Below, piece after piece: positions 54,893 to 64,000 of a stretch of DNA of 64,000 bases. How positions within the stretch are numbered: position 1 is the stretch's first letter; each line of letters opens with the position of its first letter. The position numbers were made by a program, and so were the translations under genes. Under the pieces are notes generated by a model that was not told the DNA's origin, searched no databases, and saw only the letters and a program-made list of their open reading frames with translations. The stretch is from Rugalucina vietnamica (taxonomy: Eukaryota > Mollusca > Bivalvia > Lucinida > Lucinidae), in contig OZ024882.1 of NCBI GenBank assembly GCA_964017185.1, positions 43,321,431-43,385,430 of the forward strand, in the 5' to 3' direction.

Positions 54893-55112
54893 TAAGCCTG
54901 GTGACCATTTTATGGGACATATAGGCAAACAGTGTAGCCCCAGATGTGACGCCACAGAACACAGCGTCCCATCTAGCGTTATTCTGTTTGCTTAGAGGAC
55001 ATTCATATAAAAATGGAATAAAAAATTGAATTCACTCCTGCCCTAAAAATGTAAATGGACTCACCCAAACGATAATGATGGGTGAATCCATTTGTTGTTA
55101 ATGGGTTAATGT
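54893..55112. mobile_element. Family D element, copy 1
   Basis: TTAACTCACTTAAGCC..AGGCAAACAGTGTAGCCCCA..GATAATGATGGGTGAATCC..AATGGGTTAA. Counterpart 61318-61548. Confidence 0.75.
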
Positions 55113-55296
55113 TGATAGGTTCTGAAACTTCTTCAGAATCTACATTTTTTATAAATATATTTTCCCAATTGATTATTTATTCCTTGATAAAATGGAACCA
55201 TAAAGAAAGCTTTTCCCAAGAGAGTCCTGTTATTGATTTATCACAATATACAAGCCAACATACCAGAAATCTAGAGATAGTCTTCAGAATTTCAGA

Positions 55297-55468
55297 CTAG
55301 GTCTGACACAAACCGGCCTGTACAACCATAGGAGAAAGCTAGAAGCTTGAAATTTCAAATTTAAGAAGAATCCCAGAATCAAAAACAAATGTGCTGATAA
55401 GCTGTGCAGTGACGATCTGTGCCTCTGTTTTTGCATAAGCAAAAATCTGGTTTTCTCATGGCATTGAT
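55297..55468 (-). mobile_element. Decayed family B MITE, copy 1
   Basis: GGTCTGACACAAACCGGCCT..GTTTTCTCATGGCATTGATC; the core is damaged. Counterpart 61755-61928 keeps a paired core. Confidence 0.75.
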
Positions 55469-55577
55469 CACAATTATATAAAGATGGGCTTTATGGTGAA
55501 ATTGGTTAAAAGCTTCACAATTTACCATAATGCCCACAGACACACTTCAATAATACCAATGCCTCATGAGTTAAAAA

Positions 55578-55796
55578 TGAGCCACTGCATCAGAAAACCA
55601 ACAATCTGCATATATGCGAAAACAAAGACGCAGGTCAGCTCCGCGATGCTGATTTCGCTACTTTTATAGTACAATTTCTCTACTTTCCAAATCCAAAATT
55701 TCAAGCTTCTAGCCTGCATCTTCTGTGATGATTCAGACCAGTAAGTTTCGGACCTATTCAAAGCCCAAATTGTTGGTTTTCTCAAGCGACGGCTCA
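55578..55796 (+). mobile_element. Family B MITE, copy 1
   Basis: Starts TGAGCCACTGCATCAG, ends CTCAAGCGACGGCTCA; one core arm is lost. Counterpart 62051-62275. Confidence 0.85.
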
Positions 55797-56769
55797 AATA
55801 TTGTATACAGCCCAGGGTGACTATGTCTTCTAGTAATAATCCTATTCGATTATTCCATAAAAGCTAACAGACTAAATGCTTTTTATATGCTTCTATCCAG
55901 AAAGTTGCAACACATAACTGTCAGAATAATTCCAAATTATTCCATTCACTCTAGAAATTATAGTCTGCTGGCTATGAAGCCATACATAGTCAGATAGCGA
56001 GAAAATTCCAATACAGATTCTTAAGCCGGGATAGCAATGTGACAGGAATTGTATATAGAGTCAGACAATGGGAAATCCTATAAAACAGCATCCTATGAAA
56101 AAGAATTTCTGGTTACCAGGCAGATACTGATTGGAAAAGTTTAACCTCAAAAAGAGCTGTCAATCAATTTATGGAGAGTTGGAAAAAATACCAAGGTTAG
56201 GATATTCTCAATGACAGATACATTAAATTTTAGCAAACAACAATAAAAACGTAATTGCTTTCTGTAATTATAATTAGAGAATTGAACTGTCAACATCAAA
56301 TTCCAATAAAAATGTTCCATTTGATGACAGTTGGCAAGATTATGCTGTAATTTGTTTTGAAGCACAAGGAAGGCTCTGAAGTCTACACCATTCTTAAAAT
56401 TGAGGCCCCCCCCCCCACCCCCAGGGGTGTCTTTGCTCCCTGCTCCCTAAAACAAATGACCTTTCTCCCCAGCTCCCTAAAATGTTTTTCCTCAGCCCCC
56501 TGCTCCATAAAACCCCAAAAAGTTATGCTTTCTCCCCAAATCCCTGAAAATAAATTACCCTACTCCCAAAATCCCTGAAAATAAATAGCCCTTCTCCCTG
56601 AATCCCCAAAACCCCTGAAGGGCCTCAAAATTGTTGGTTTTTTGTTGCTGTTGAATTGACATTTACAGCCCTACAAACAATTCAAGTCACATGTGATAAT
56701 TTCACCTTATCTTTTTCTGGCCAATTGTTTAGGAGGTGATTTTTTAAGGCTATTGTCAGTACAGCCATC

Positions 56770-58019
56770 CATCAGGAAAACATGTCCGAGAAAAGAACCC
56801 CATTTTATATAGCAAGACTGGGGTATGCAGGGGTATACCTATTTTTCTTATTTTTGCTCCAAAACATACATTGTGGGTACTGGTTAGAACCGCCTCGCCG
56901 AGACAGTTCTAACGTGTACCCACAATCTATGTTTGGAGCAAAAATAAGAAAAATATCAAATTTTTTTTCCACAGAATATTTTCATTTTTTACAACTAAAA
57001 AAATCTCTGTATATTATACTGCTCTCCCATATACCGAATTTCTCTTGCGAATGCCCTTCCGAATGCAATTTTGAGCAAATTCGCATTAATCGCTAGAAAT
57101 TCGGAAGCATTCGGTAGCATTTGTAAGCATTCGGAAGCATTCGGTGAAAATTTCGAGTCGTTGCGAAAATTAGGAACATGCTCCTAAAATTCGCAAGGAA
57201 ATCATATTCTTAACATATTCGTAAAGAATTCGTAAACAATTCGGATTGATTGCAAGACATTTGTAACACTCGCAAGCCATTTGCAAGGAATCGGTAGCAT
57301 TAAATTCTATTGAGTTTTGATGTCCGTATAGAATCGCTAGTGAATCGCAACATTTTCACATTCAAGACTCAGTTTTTAGCATAATTTATTTATTCTGGCC
57401 CTATCCTTCAAGTAAAGGCCATAATTTATGGTGGTTAGCCTTATGCTATCCATCAATGCATGATAGACAAACTAAAGTCCCGTGAAATTTTTGTTTGCCC
57501 AGTAAAATTGTCTTTTTATGTGTACATCACAATTTGAGAGAAACAAGAAAGTGGTGTGTGTTTCAAAAGAAGACTTGGATCAGTTAAATGACATATTTTT
57601 TTCATGCCCCTTGGCATTGTAGGTGATTTCATATTACATTGATATTTTTGGCCACAATGTTTGCGAATGAGTAAAAAATGAAAATAATTCGGCGAGCATT
57701 TGCTACACATTCGCTTCATTTGTAAGGTATTTGCAAGGCGTTCGTATTATTTGTAACGGCCTTTGTAAGCGTTCGGAACATTCGTAAGAGATTTGCAAGA
57801 ATTCGGTAGTAAGGATGGCAATCAATCGCAACATTCTTAAGACATTTGTAAGGATCCGCAAGCATTCTTAACGCTTTCGCAAAGACGTCGTTTTGTACAA
57901 GCCCCGCCCGCCCATTCGCATCATATTTGGTAATTTCAGCGCGAATTTGAAATTTTAGCATTCGCAAGGGATATTCGGTATATGGGAGAGCAGCATTACA
58001 TGGGCAAGTTTTCGTAATG
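56770..58019 (+). mobile_element. Family A MITE unique to copy 2, split by a TIR element
   Basis: Ends CATCAGGAAAAC and GTTTTCGTAATG. Copy 1 is empty at about 47432 (GCCATCCGAGACC). Confidence 0.9.
57017..57995. mobile_element. 979-bp TIR element nested in a family A MITE (Harbinger-like)
   Basis: Inverted ends TACTGCTCTCCCATATACCG / CGGTATATGGGAGAGCAGCA with TTA on both sides. Many short subterminal repeats of ATTCGTAAG / CATTCGGAAGC. No transposase. Confidence 0.8.
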
Positions 58020-58082
58020 AGACCAACAGACAGAACTCCATCAAACTAATCTACACTCAATCCTATTGAAGCAATATATAAT

Positions 58083-58304
58083 TGAGCCGCCTCATGGGAA
58101 AACCAACAATCTGTATAGGTGAAAACAAAGACGCAGATCAGCTTCGCGGTAACCGCGAAGCTGATCAGCGCCTTTGTTTTCACTACTAGGTTAGTACAAT
58201 TCCTCTTCTACTTAAATCTGAAGCTGTTTTCTGTGCTTGTGCAGGCCGATTTGTGTTGGACCTGTTCGGAAACCACATTGTTTGTTTTCCCACGAGGCGG
58301 CTCA
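58083..58304 (+). mobile_element. Family B MITE unique to copy 2
   Basis: Starts TGAGCCGCCTCATGGG, ends CCCACGAGGCGGCTCA; perfect core. The copy 1 site at about 47490 (GCAATATAAAAC) is empty, and AT-rich TATA text is repeated around the insertion. Confidence 0.9.
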
Positions 58305-58589
58305 TATATAAAACTTTTTTGTCTGATGTCTAAATAGTTCTTTAAAAGGATTGGGGGAAAGTTCAATAAGTTTACAGACTTTCTGATGAGTCGGGACATT
58401 TCTGATTTCAAAAGAATCCTTTTGATGAAAGAACTATTTTTTTCTATGTCTACTTTTTTAGCATTTTCAGTTGCCCATGATTACAGACTTACAGTAGGCA
58501 CTCCTCCATGGGGATGCAACAGAAAGAGGAGCAAAGAAGAGTCAAATTTAGATGGTACTCCAGATCAAACTAGGTTCCAGATAAATCAA

Positions 58590-58825
58590 TGAGCCGCCTC
58601 GAGGGAAAACCAACAATGTGGTTTCCGAACAGGTCCCACACAAAATGACCTGTACAAGCACAGAAAAGAGCTAGAACCTTGAAATTTCGGATTTAAGAAG
58701 AAGAGGAATTGTACTATCCGAGTAGCGAAAACAAAGGCGCTGATCAGCTTTGCGGTTACCGCGAAGCTGATCTGCGCCTTTGTTTTCGCCTATGCAGATT
58801 GTTGGTTTTCCCATGGGGCGGCTCA
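58590..58825 (-). mobile_element. Family B MITE (shared)
   Basis: Starts TGAGCCGCCTCGAGGG, ends CCATGGGGCGGCTCA. Counterpart of 50142-50374. Confidence 0.9.
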
Positions 58826-59469
58826 AATGGTACATTTTGACTTTTACAGAAGAATATTCAAGATTCTTTAAATGCAATTTATGGCCATCAAACTACAAAA
58901 TCACATATTTAGAGACAGTGTTTCTATGTTAAATTTGTACGTTTGAAAATATCAAAAAGAAAAAATTGAGGCTCCTCAAGCAGTCTATTGCTTTACTAGA
59001 TCATAGTAGACTGCTTCTAACTTTTATCCCAGACAGTTCTTTTCCTTTCATGGTAATAAATGGAAGCCAGTCTACACAACCTATAATTTCCCAGACTCTC
59101 ATTCATTCTACATTTCAAGCCAAGTTGTGAAGAAACCATTCTGTTGTCGTGCAGAAACATGAACAAATACCAACCTACCTAGCTTATCTTTTAAAATAGA
59201 TGTCTCAAACTTTCAATTTAACAATTAAGTATAGTCTCCTTCCTAGAAAGCAGGATGAAAAGAGCTCCTGTACAGAATAAGTGCAATAACTGCTTGACCT
59301 GAATATTTATTGTAACCACCAACAACATGAACAAAAAGTCTATTTTCTCAGAATGTCATTCGTTTCCAGCCAAATATCGCTGTCGAGGGAATAAATGGAA
59401 ATTACGGCTTAGGATTGCTACTTCCTAAATCGAGAAGTGTGATTTATGTGTTAAGAGACTGGTGTTATA

Positions 59470-59706
59470 TGAGCCGCATCGTGAGAAAACCGGATTTTTG
59501 CCTAGGCGAAAACAAAGGCGCAGATCAGCTTCGCGGTAACCGCGAAGCTGATCAGCGCCTTTGTTTTCGCTACACGGATAGTATATTTCCTCTTCTTCTT
59601 ATATCCGAAATTTCAAGCTTCTAGCCTGCTTCTGAGACTGTACAGCCCGGTTTGTGTCGGACCTGGTCGGAAATCCCGAAGACCGGTTTTCTCGCGTCGC
59701 GGCTCA
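59470..59706 (+). mobile_element. Family B MITE (shared)
   Basis: Counterpart of 51803-52039 with almost no differences. Confidence 0.9.
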
Positions 59707-59874
59707 TATCTTATCCTTGGGCTCTGCACACAATCATCGCTTCTTCAAAGTTTTTCTGTTTCAACACAACTTAAATGGCAATGAAAATCGAAGAAAACAA
59801 TTGAGACTTTTAGCTATCAGTTTGAAGTTAATATTTTAAGGCTGCAGAGAGTTGTCTCTGTTGAGCTATTACAC

Positions 59875-60044
59875 CATGTGCGGATCCAGAAATTTTCATG
59901 AGAGGGGGTCCAACGAAAATGGTAATTTTTTGTCACAGACGAGGGGGGGGGGGGGGTCCAACCCGAAATAACCTTTTTTAGGTAAAATTTTCAAATTCCA
60001 GGGGGGGTCCGGACCCCCGGTCCCCCCCTCTGGATCCGCGCATG
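59875..60044. mobile_element. 170-bp hAT-like MITE with 8-bp target duplication
   Basis: Inverted ends CATGTGCGGATCCAGA / TCTGGATCCGCGCATG, GGGGGGTCC-rich inside, TATTACAC on both sides. Copy 1 has the single TATTACAC (about 52210), a clean empty site. Confidence 0.9.
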
Positions 60045-60167
60045 TATTACACCCAGTTGCAGATTAAAGTAAGCCTAATATAACATCACAAAAGTACACA
60101 ATGATACAGTTAAATAACACACTTGCATTTTCTGAATCATGCAGTGATGTCATAGACATCAATCTAA

Positions 60168-60525
60168 GGCCAACATTAGAAATATTTTTGTTTCCCCTTA
60201 CCCGACCCTGTTTCTCAGGTGTGGGTCGGTCGGTAAATTATTTTTTTTTTTAGTTTCTCAGATTTTATACAGATTAAACTTTAAATTGTATTAAAGTTAT
60301 AAATTGTTCTAATATATAACTTATACTTGATTGCATATATAATGTTAACCTAGAAGATATATTTTATTTATGGAAACATTCTTCTAAAACATAAAATTAG
60401 AAATTCTGTGTGACAAAAAAAAAAAAAAAAAATTACATGAAAAATTGAAATAAAATTTTTTGGGTCGGGGCAATTTTTTAGGGTCGGTCGGGAAAGGGGA
60501 AACAAATAAATTTTTATTTTTGGCC
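60168..60525. mobile_element. 358-bp Harbinger-like MITE with TAA target duplication
   Basis: Ends GGCCAACATTAG and ATTTTTGGCC; GGGTCGGTCGG repeats near both ends; TAA on each side. Copy 1 is empty at about 52909 (TTCTAATATATC). Confidence 0.9.
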
Positions 60526-60638
60526 TAATATATCTATGCGCATTGCTGTTTGAAGCAAACATTGTCAAAAAGACTGAAGCCATTTCTCAAGCAACAAAAC
60601 CCATGTTCAAATCATGAAAGTTGAAATCTGTCCTCGTA

Positions 60639-60918
60639 CATCAGGAAAACATGTCCGTGCAATAAATACCCCCATAAACCCCACCTTTATATAGTGAAAA
60701 TGGGGTTTGCAAGTGTATACCTATTTTTCTTATTTTTGCTCCAAAACATAGATTGTGGGTACTCGTTAGAACCACCTCGGCGAGGCGGTTCTAACGTGTA
60801 CCCACAATCTATGTTTTGAGCAAAAATAAGAAAAATATCAAAATTTTTCAGCTGAAAATTTTCCTTTTTTAAAGCTCAAAAAATCTCTGTTTATTGAATG
60901 GGCAAGTTTTCGTAATGA
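60639..60918 (+). mobile_element. Family A MITE (shared)
   Basis: Counterpart of 53021-53298; core CACCTCGGCGAGGCGG. Confidence 0.9.
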
Positions 60919-61317
60919 ATTGGTCATGTGGTGTGACCTCACTGTTTTCTGTAGATCTGTACAAATTGGACATTAATTCTCGAGAAATTCTATGGTTTTA
61001 GTTCAGTTTTTACGTTGTTTTTTCAACAAGATTTTCAATTAAATAGCTGTGAAAATGCAAAAAATAATGAACATCCTTGCTTATTTCAATGCATTTACAT
61101 TTGCAGAATCTCTCTAAAGCACTGTGAAGCCTAGTGGACTCGGGTAAAATCAATTTCCTTTAAAGGCCCGGCAAATGTTAATGCATTAAAAAAGTATGCT
61201 CCCTACATTATAACATGATAGCAATGATCAGCTGCATGCATTAATACCATGCAGCTGATTTGCACAAGGCTTTTTTGAAATATATTTGAAAGACAGATGT
61301 TTTCATGAAACAGCTCA

Positions 61318-61548
61318 AATTAACTCACTTAAGCCTCGTGACCATATTATGGGACATATAGGCAAACAGTGTAGCCCCAGATGTGATGCCACAGAACACA
61401 GCGTCCCATCTAAAGTTATTCTGTTTGCTTAGAGGACATTCATATAAAAATGGAATAAAAAAATTGAATTCGCTCCTGCCCTAAAAATGTAAATGGACTC
61501 ACCCAAATGATAATGATGGGTGAATCCATTTGTTGTTAATGGGTTAAT
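61318..61548. mobile_element. Family D element, copy 2
   Basis: Counterpart of 54893-55112 with minor changes. Confidence 0.75.
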
Positions 61549-61754
61549 GTTGACAGGTTCTGAAATGTTCCACCATATCCTTCTTCAGAATCTAGATTTT
61601 TTATAAATTTATTTTCCCAGTTGATTATTTATTCCTTGATAAAATGGAACCATAAAGAAAGCTTTTCCCAAGAGAGTCCTGTTATTGATTTATCACAATA
61701 TACAAGCCAAAATACCAGAAATCTAGAGATAGTCTTCAGAATTTCAGACTAGGT

Positions 61755-61928
61755 CTGACACAAACCAGCCTGTACAAAATAGGAGAAAGGTAGAAGCTTA
61801 AAATTTCGAATTTAAGAAGAATCCCAGAATCAAAAACAAATGTGCTGATAAGCTGTGCAGTTACTGCACAGCTGATCTGTGGCTCTGTTTTCGCATAAGC
61901 GAAAATCTAGTTTTCTCATGGCATTGAT
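61755..61928 (-). mobile_element. Family B MITE remnant, copy 2
   Basis: Core GATAAGCTGTGCAGTTACTG followed by CACAGCTGATC is still paired, unlike 55297-55468. Both arms differ from the family norm. Confidence 0.75.
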
Positions 61929-62050
61929 CACAATTATAAAGATGGGCTTTATGGTGAAATTGGTTAAAAGCTTCACAATTTACCATAATGCCCACAGACG
62001 CACACTTTAACTGTCAACTTCAATAATACCAATGCCTCATGAGTTAAAAA

Positions 62051-62275
62051 TGAGCCACTGCATCAGAAAACCAACAATCTGCATATATGCGAAAACAAAG
62101 ACGCAGATCAGCTTCGCGGTAACCGCGATGCTGATTTCGCTACTTGTATGGTACAATTCCTCTACTTTCTAAATCCAAAATTTCAAGCTTCTAGCCATCT
62201 TCTGTGATGATTCAGACCAGTAAGTTTCGGACCTATTCAAAGCCCAAATTGTTGGTTTTCTCAAGTGACGGCTCA
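62051..62275 (+). mobile_element. Family B MITE, copy 2
   Basis: Starts TGAGCCACTGCATCAG, ends CTCAAGTGACGGCTCA. Counterpart of 55578-55796. Confidence 0.85.
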
Positions 62276-62330
62276 AATATTGTATGCAGCCCAGGGTGAC
62301 TATGTTTTCTAGTAATAATCCTATTCGATA

Positions 62331-63421
62331 ATCAAAAAACGCCAAGGCTTTAAATGCTGAGACTTTGAAATACACAAGCATGCAAAAACTTAAAAGATCA
62401 GGGCCCAGTTGTTCAAAATTAACGACATCGTTAGTTAATGATTTGTTAAAATTTCAAACATAAATATTACAAATACACTGTTATTTTTTGTTGATAAAAT
62501 GTGCGAATCCTTTGCAAAGGATTCACACATTTTCAACAAAAAATGACAGTGTATTTGCTTATAATGTAGTCGGCATTTACTTAACGAGTGGAGGTCTTAA
62601 AGATGACGTTAAGCTAACCAATTTTGAACAACTGGCCTCAGCAATTTTACATCAAATTGAGTTCTATATCAAATTTATTTCTTTCCAATGTTGGTTTCAT
62701 TTCTCAATAAAAACACCAGCTAGGGTTCTCAAACCTGACAACTTGCACACATTAAAGGAGAACCCTACATGAAAATCAACAGTTTCATTCATGGGTCAAG
62801 AGAGACAACTTAGTTATAGGACAACATAAAAGCCTCTCAAGAGTGCCTCTGTCAGATTTTTTCCTGTAAATGCTTTTTGTAGACCTGGCGCAGACATTGT
62901 GCTAATTAATTTAGTGTATGGTCTAGATATAACCAGAACAGATAATCTTTTTCATAAGTAAAAAAAAACTGCCAATAGAATTCCGTTCTGATCAGGGTTC
63001 ACTTTTACATAGCAGGACATATCTCTGTTCTAAATGTGTCTCTTTCACTATAATTTAGGATGTATATTATTGAACTAATAAACAACTGAAACTCCTCCGT
63101 GTTAAAACTCCCTCAAATCCAGGTATTATCTCCCCTTCATTGAATAGGACAAGATCTTGGCTATTGCTACTCAGATACAAGAAAGGTATTCGTTTTGAGT
63201 CACAGCATGCAGTGCTTCTTTCCACATTCTTGAGTATAGGGACCAGGCCTCATAGTTGGGAAAAATATGCACAAAATGCCTAAAGAAAAATCACACATTT
63301 ATTAAGTTTCGTATGTCAATTCCCAAAGACGTAAAATATATTGATAAAGTATCCCTATATGCAACAACATTGTGCAGCTTTGTGTCTTCTTTATCATGTT
63401 TATGTTATATTAATTATTAAA
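62331..63421. other. Unique sequence, no gene recognised
   Basis: Contains a short inverted repeat (TGTGCGAATCCTTTGCAAAG GATTCACACA region at 62500-62530, with CAGTGTATTTG / CAAATACACTG outside it). Otherwise nothing is seen. Confidence 0.5.
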
Positions 63422-63536
63422 TGAGCCGCCTCATGGGAAAACCAACAATCTGCATAGGCGAAAACAAAGACGCAGATCAGCTTCGCGGTAACCGCGAAGC
63501 TGATCAGCGCCTTTGTTTTCGCTACTCGGATAGTAC
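63422..63536 (+). mobile_element. Left half of a family B MITE
   Basis: Starts TGAGCCGCCTCATGGG with a perfect core, then stops at GGATAGTAC, where an LTR-like sequence begins. Confidence 0.9.
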
Positions 63537-64000
63537 TGTAACAAAATTAGTTCGGTAAATCGTAGTACCTAAATTTTGATAAAAGCTTTACTTGTTTTTA
63601 AACCGAAAGTAGATTTGATCAGCGTTCATCAATTTAAAACAGTTGTAATTTCTTGCTAGGTTAGTATTTTTACATGAATTCTATACGGAAATGATCATCT
63701 TTGATTGCTTGTTCTATGCCTAGTCTCTATTAACTGGAAATTTACTGAATTGACGGAAAATTAGTGTATTTGGGCATCGATCTGAAAATAGCAGGTAGAC
63801 GCTTATTAAAATGATAACGTCACGAGGTGCTTATTAACCAGGTATAACGAAGTAGCCTCTTGACGCCCCGATGACAGAATGGACTAGTCTTGAAATCGAA
63901 TCGCCCAAAGATTGTGACGTCACCCCTGGGGTATAAAAGGACCGTTTTGCTCGCAGATCGGATATTCTGGCTCTAGACTTTGGAGAGTGCACATCGAAGA
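63537..64000 (+). mobile_element. Start of a probable LTR retrotransposon (5' LTR, runs off window)
   Basis: The sequence begins TGTAACAAAATTAG exactly where the family B MITE breaks. It contains a promoter-like block (CRE TGACGTCA at 63915-63922, TATAAAAGG at 63932-63940). Ty3/gypsy-type is a guess. Only 464 bases are visible, so wholeness and age cannot be judged. A host promoter is the alternative reading. Confidence 0.5.
63915..63940 (+). promoter_or_regulatory. CRE and TATA box
   Basis: A full palindromic CRE (TGACGTCA) lies 9 bases upstream of a strong TATA box (TATAAAAGG). Initiation would be expected about 25-30 bases downstream, near 63965. Confidence 0.65.

Larger units (their letters stand above)
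46207..55853. repeat. Tandem segmental duplication, copy 1
   Basis: Blocks match copy 2 in order: 46207-47785 with 55854-58575, 50124-53370 with 58576-60990, and 54566-55853 with 61008-62330. Copy 1 has extra DNA at 46649-46923, about 47786-50123, 50499-51270, 52243-52828 and 53372-54565. The junction with copy 2 is at about 55853 (CCTATTCGAT / TATTCCATAAAAG). Confidence 0.85.
55854..62330. repeat. Tandem segmental duplication, copy 2
   Basis: Matches copy 1 block by block. It has its own insertions: a family A MITE (56770-58019, itself split at 57017-57995), a family B MITE (58083-58304), a hAT-like MITE (59875-60044) and a Harbinger-like MITE (60168-60525). Confidence 0.85.

Noticed and set aside
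45300-64000. NtA domain or secreted-agrin first exon
   Set aside because: Searched by eye for the conserved NtA pattern and a signal peptide on the minus strand; nothing convincing.

Overview
The window is animal genomic DNA: AT-rich, intron-rich and crowded with small DNA transposons. I infer a lophotrochozoan, most likely a bivalve mollusc. The reasons are the dense palindromic miniature elements, a tRNA-derived SINE, a molluscan-looking LINE with a C2H2 finger, and the invertebrate domain plan of the one host gene. The species cannot be fixed from sequence alone.

One host gene is recognised: an agrin orthologue on the minus strand. Twelve exons run from 45300 (start codon) down to 414, and the gene continues past the left edge. 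Exon joins agree in phase throughout and total 2128 coding bases (709 codons plus one base). The exons encode a basic cytoplasmic N-terminus and one membrane segment (type II, like transmembrane agrin), then seven follistatin/Kazal (FS) modules. An extra lustrin-like cysteine module follows, and then the GCCQDG-type cysteine module that in vertebrate agrin precedes the laminin-EGF pair. The acidic SGSG..GE.C stretch before the last FS module also matches vertebrate agrin. No NtA domain exon was seen upstream.

Left part (1-16.5 kb): exons 12 to 4 lie close together among local tandem copies of exons. There are five further copies of the exon 10 Kazal half, two decayed copies of the exon 11 lustrin module, and ghost copies of exons 7 and 8. 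A 14-copy minisatellite repeats the exon 6 splice donor, and a SINE tail next to exon 8 carries several copies of its splice acceptor.

Middle (16.5-45 kb): long introns filled with mobile DNA. They hold a 420-bp array built from a MITE, a tandem tRNA-Arg-like element inside another MITE, a full-length LINE (30808-35006) with an intact ORF and 12-bp target duplications, Harbinger-like, Tc/mariner-like and hAT-like miniature elements, and minisatellites.

Right part (46-62.3 kb): upstream of the agrin start is a tandem segmental duplication, copy 1 at about 46207-55853 and copy 2 at about 55854-62330. The copies share some MITEs and differ in others, so each gives empty sites for the other. The last 464 bases look like the start of an LTR element (TATA box and CRE) inserted into a MITE.

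Two palindromic MITE families dominate: family A (about 280 bp, ends CATCAGGAAAAC / GTTTTCGTAATG) and family B (about 230 bp, ends TGAGCC / GGCTCA), each with more than 20 copies.
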